Shown piece by piece: positions 14,847 to 16,073 of a stretch of 16,073 bases of DNA (position 1 is its first letter; every line of letters begins with the position of its first letter). The notes below the pieces were generated by a model. The model did not search any database. It saw only the letters and a list, made by a program, of their open reading frames with translations, and was not told the origin of the DNA. This DNA is from JBEIVB01 sp040374085 (lineage in GTDB: Bacteria; Bacteroidota; Bacteroidia; UBA4408), in contig JBEIVB010000056.1 of assembly GCA_040374085.1 (NCBI GenBank), positions 1 to 16,073 of the forward strand, read 5' to 3'. Both the position numbers and the translations under genes were made by a program.

Positions 14847-16073
14847 CCTCATCCTACTCCTCCCCTTTGCCCTTATTTCGGCATCCCTGCACGCCCAGCA
14901 AACCGATCGCTTCAAGCTTCCTTTTGGAGGTGTGTTAGACGAGCAAGGCTTTCAGGTGCGCCAAACATCAGACAAAGGTTATTGGCTTTTGGGTTCCACA
15001 TCCAGCATAGGCCAGGGCAGCTCCGACCTTTATTGGGTGCGCACCGATTCAACCGGATTGAAAACATTCGACAAAGCCATTGGCGGTGCAAACGCCGACC
15101 AGGGTTATGGCTTCACCTTTGCAGGCCAAGGTCGGCTTGCCTTTGTGGGAACCACCGCCAGCTTTGGCGATGACTTCGATGCCTGGGTGGGCATGTGCAA
15201 CGCTCAAGGCGACACCCTCTGGACGCGGCATCTGGGCGGCACAGGCTGGGGACGGTTCAATTCCATTGCCTACCTAAGCGATGGACACCTGGTGGCGGTT
15301 GGTCAACAATACGACACCCTCTCCGGCGCCAACCGCGGGTTCATGGCCAAGCTCGATACACTGGGCAACATTGTCTGGGAGCTGTCCACAGGCAGTGCGC
15401 CGGGGCGTGAGTACCACAGCGTGTATCCGTGTGCGGGCGGAGGATTTTTGGTGTGCGGGCAACAAACCCAGAGCGGAACCAACGGAGACGCCGTGTTTGC
15501 CCGTTACACTTCCGGAGGAAGCCTCACCTGGCAAAAGCTCTACAGCATAACCGGCGAAGATGCCCTAACCGACATCATTGAAACCTGGGATCAGCAGTAC
15601 ATTATGATATCCGGCTACACCGAATCGCGCGGAGCGGGTGGAAAAGATTTTTGGCTTCTGCGCTGCACCCCTGCCGGAGACACCCTTTGGACCGCCACCA
15701 CCGGCGGCCCAGACAACGAGCAGGCCTTTGGGCTGTGCGAAGCTCCCGACGGGCGCTACGCCCTCATTGGTCTTACCGCAGGTCCGGGATACCACCAGGC
15801 CCTGTTCTCTAAATTGGATTTCAACGGAATGGTGGTGAACCAAACCACCTACAACGCCCCTCCTGCATCGGTGGACGTTTCTCTATACAACGTAGACATG
15901 CACTCCATTAAATGGTGCGCAGATTCGGGGTTTGTTATGGCGGGTACCTTGTTTCGAAACGCTACCCAACACAGCGATGCCTATCTTATAAAATCCAATG
16001 CCGTTGGAGGCACGCTAACGGCTCTTCCGGTGCACCAAGCCGCACTTCAGGAACTTGCCATACTGGAGAACCC
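14839..16073 (+). CDS. Secreted repeat protein, probable beta-propeller, 3'-truncated by the window edge
   Basis: The frame is open from the ATG at 14839 to the window end, giving 411 complete codons with the C-terminus missing. A signal peptide with hydrophobic core LILLLPFALISASL is likely cut after LHA (19) before Gln. From about residue 45 the protein shows imperfect repeats of about 51-53 residues, each built like 'D-x-W/F, short turn, G-D-T-L-W, x-x-x-GG, then hydrophobic strand, G'. The repeat Trp residues fall at 128, 180, 231 and 284. This pattern is common in Bacteroidota secreted proteins predicted to form beta propellers, often ending in a type IX sorting domain that would lie beyond 16073. 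No catalytic motif was recognised. The ATG overlaps the kdsA stop by 8 bases, so it appears to be translated as the fifth gene of the guaA run. Confidence 0.85.
   Translation, partial: MRNLILLLPFALISASLHAQQTDRFKLPFGGVLDEQGFQVRQTSDKGYWLLGSTSSIGQGSSDLYWVRTDSTGLKTFDKAIGGANADQGYGFTFAGQGRLAFVGTTASFGDDFDAWVGMCNAQGDTLWTRHLGGTGWGRFNSIAYLSDGHLVAVGQQYDTLSGANRGFMAKLDTLGNIVWELSTGSAPGREYHSVYPCAGGGFLVCGQQTQSGTNGDAVFARYTSGGSLTWQKLYSITGEDALTDIIETWDQQYIMISGYTESRGAGGKDFWLLRCTPAGDTLWTATTGGPDNEQAFGLCEAPDGRYALIGLTAGPGYHQALFSKLDFNGMVVNQTTYNAPPASVDVSLYNVDMHSIKWCADSGFVMAGTLFRNATQHSDAYLIKSNAVGGTLTALPVHQAALQELAILEN

Overview
The window reads as a chromosomal segment of an aerobic, Gram-negative member of the Bacteroidota, most likely in or near the Flavobacteriia. 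The signs are a TonB-dependent receptor with an N-terminal carboxypeptidase-regulatory-like domain, PKD-like secreted proteins of the kind exported by the type IX system, signal peptides cleaved before Gln, Bacteroidota-type -7 promoter boxes (TAnnTTTG), a LysM/periplasmic-binding-protein fusion, and Kdo synthesis (kdsA). An oxygen-dependent coproporphyrinogen oxidase (hemF) points to life with oxygen. No tRNA, rRNA, CRISPR array, complete insertion sequence or phage gene was recognised. Assignments rest on motif recognition by eye; no database search was possible.

Layout. (1) 1-2235, minus: the N-terminal 745 residues of a large secreted protein whose 3' end lies outside the window. Its base composition is visibly more AT-rich than the rest. 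(2) 2236-2874: a 639-bp gap without a convincing gene. It is AT-rich up to about 2460, then changes composition and holds degenerate repeats and small hairpins. (3) 2875-6085, minus: a two-gene outer-membrane unit, a small secreted regulatory-domain protein followed by a TonB-dependent receptor. (4) 6229-9834, minus: a GH31 alpha-glucosidase followed by a GT4 glycosyltransferase. (5) 9835-9992: a divergent control region with a TATTTTTG box on each strand. (6) 9993-16073, plus: guaA, LysM-PBP1 protein, hemF, kdsA and a secreted repeat protein (cut by the window end). Every junction in this run is an overlap of 4 to 10 bases.

How it works together. The plus-strand run combines GMP synthesis, a probable periplasmic cell-wall-binding protein, haem synthesis, Kdo (LPS core) synthesis and a secreted protein in one apparently translationally coupled unit. 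The minus-strand units concern glycan handling in the cytoplasm (GH31, GT4) and uptake across the outer membrane (TonB receptor pair). Most genes are ordinary housekeeping or envelope genes. The points most worth a second look are the LysM-PBP1 fusion (a possible analogue of LpoA-type cell-wall synthase activators), the guaA promoter placed so close to its start codon that the mRNA may be leaderless, and the repeat-bearing gap at 2236-2874.
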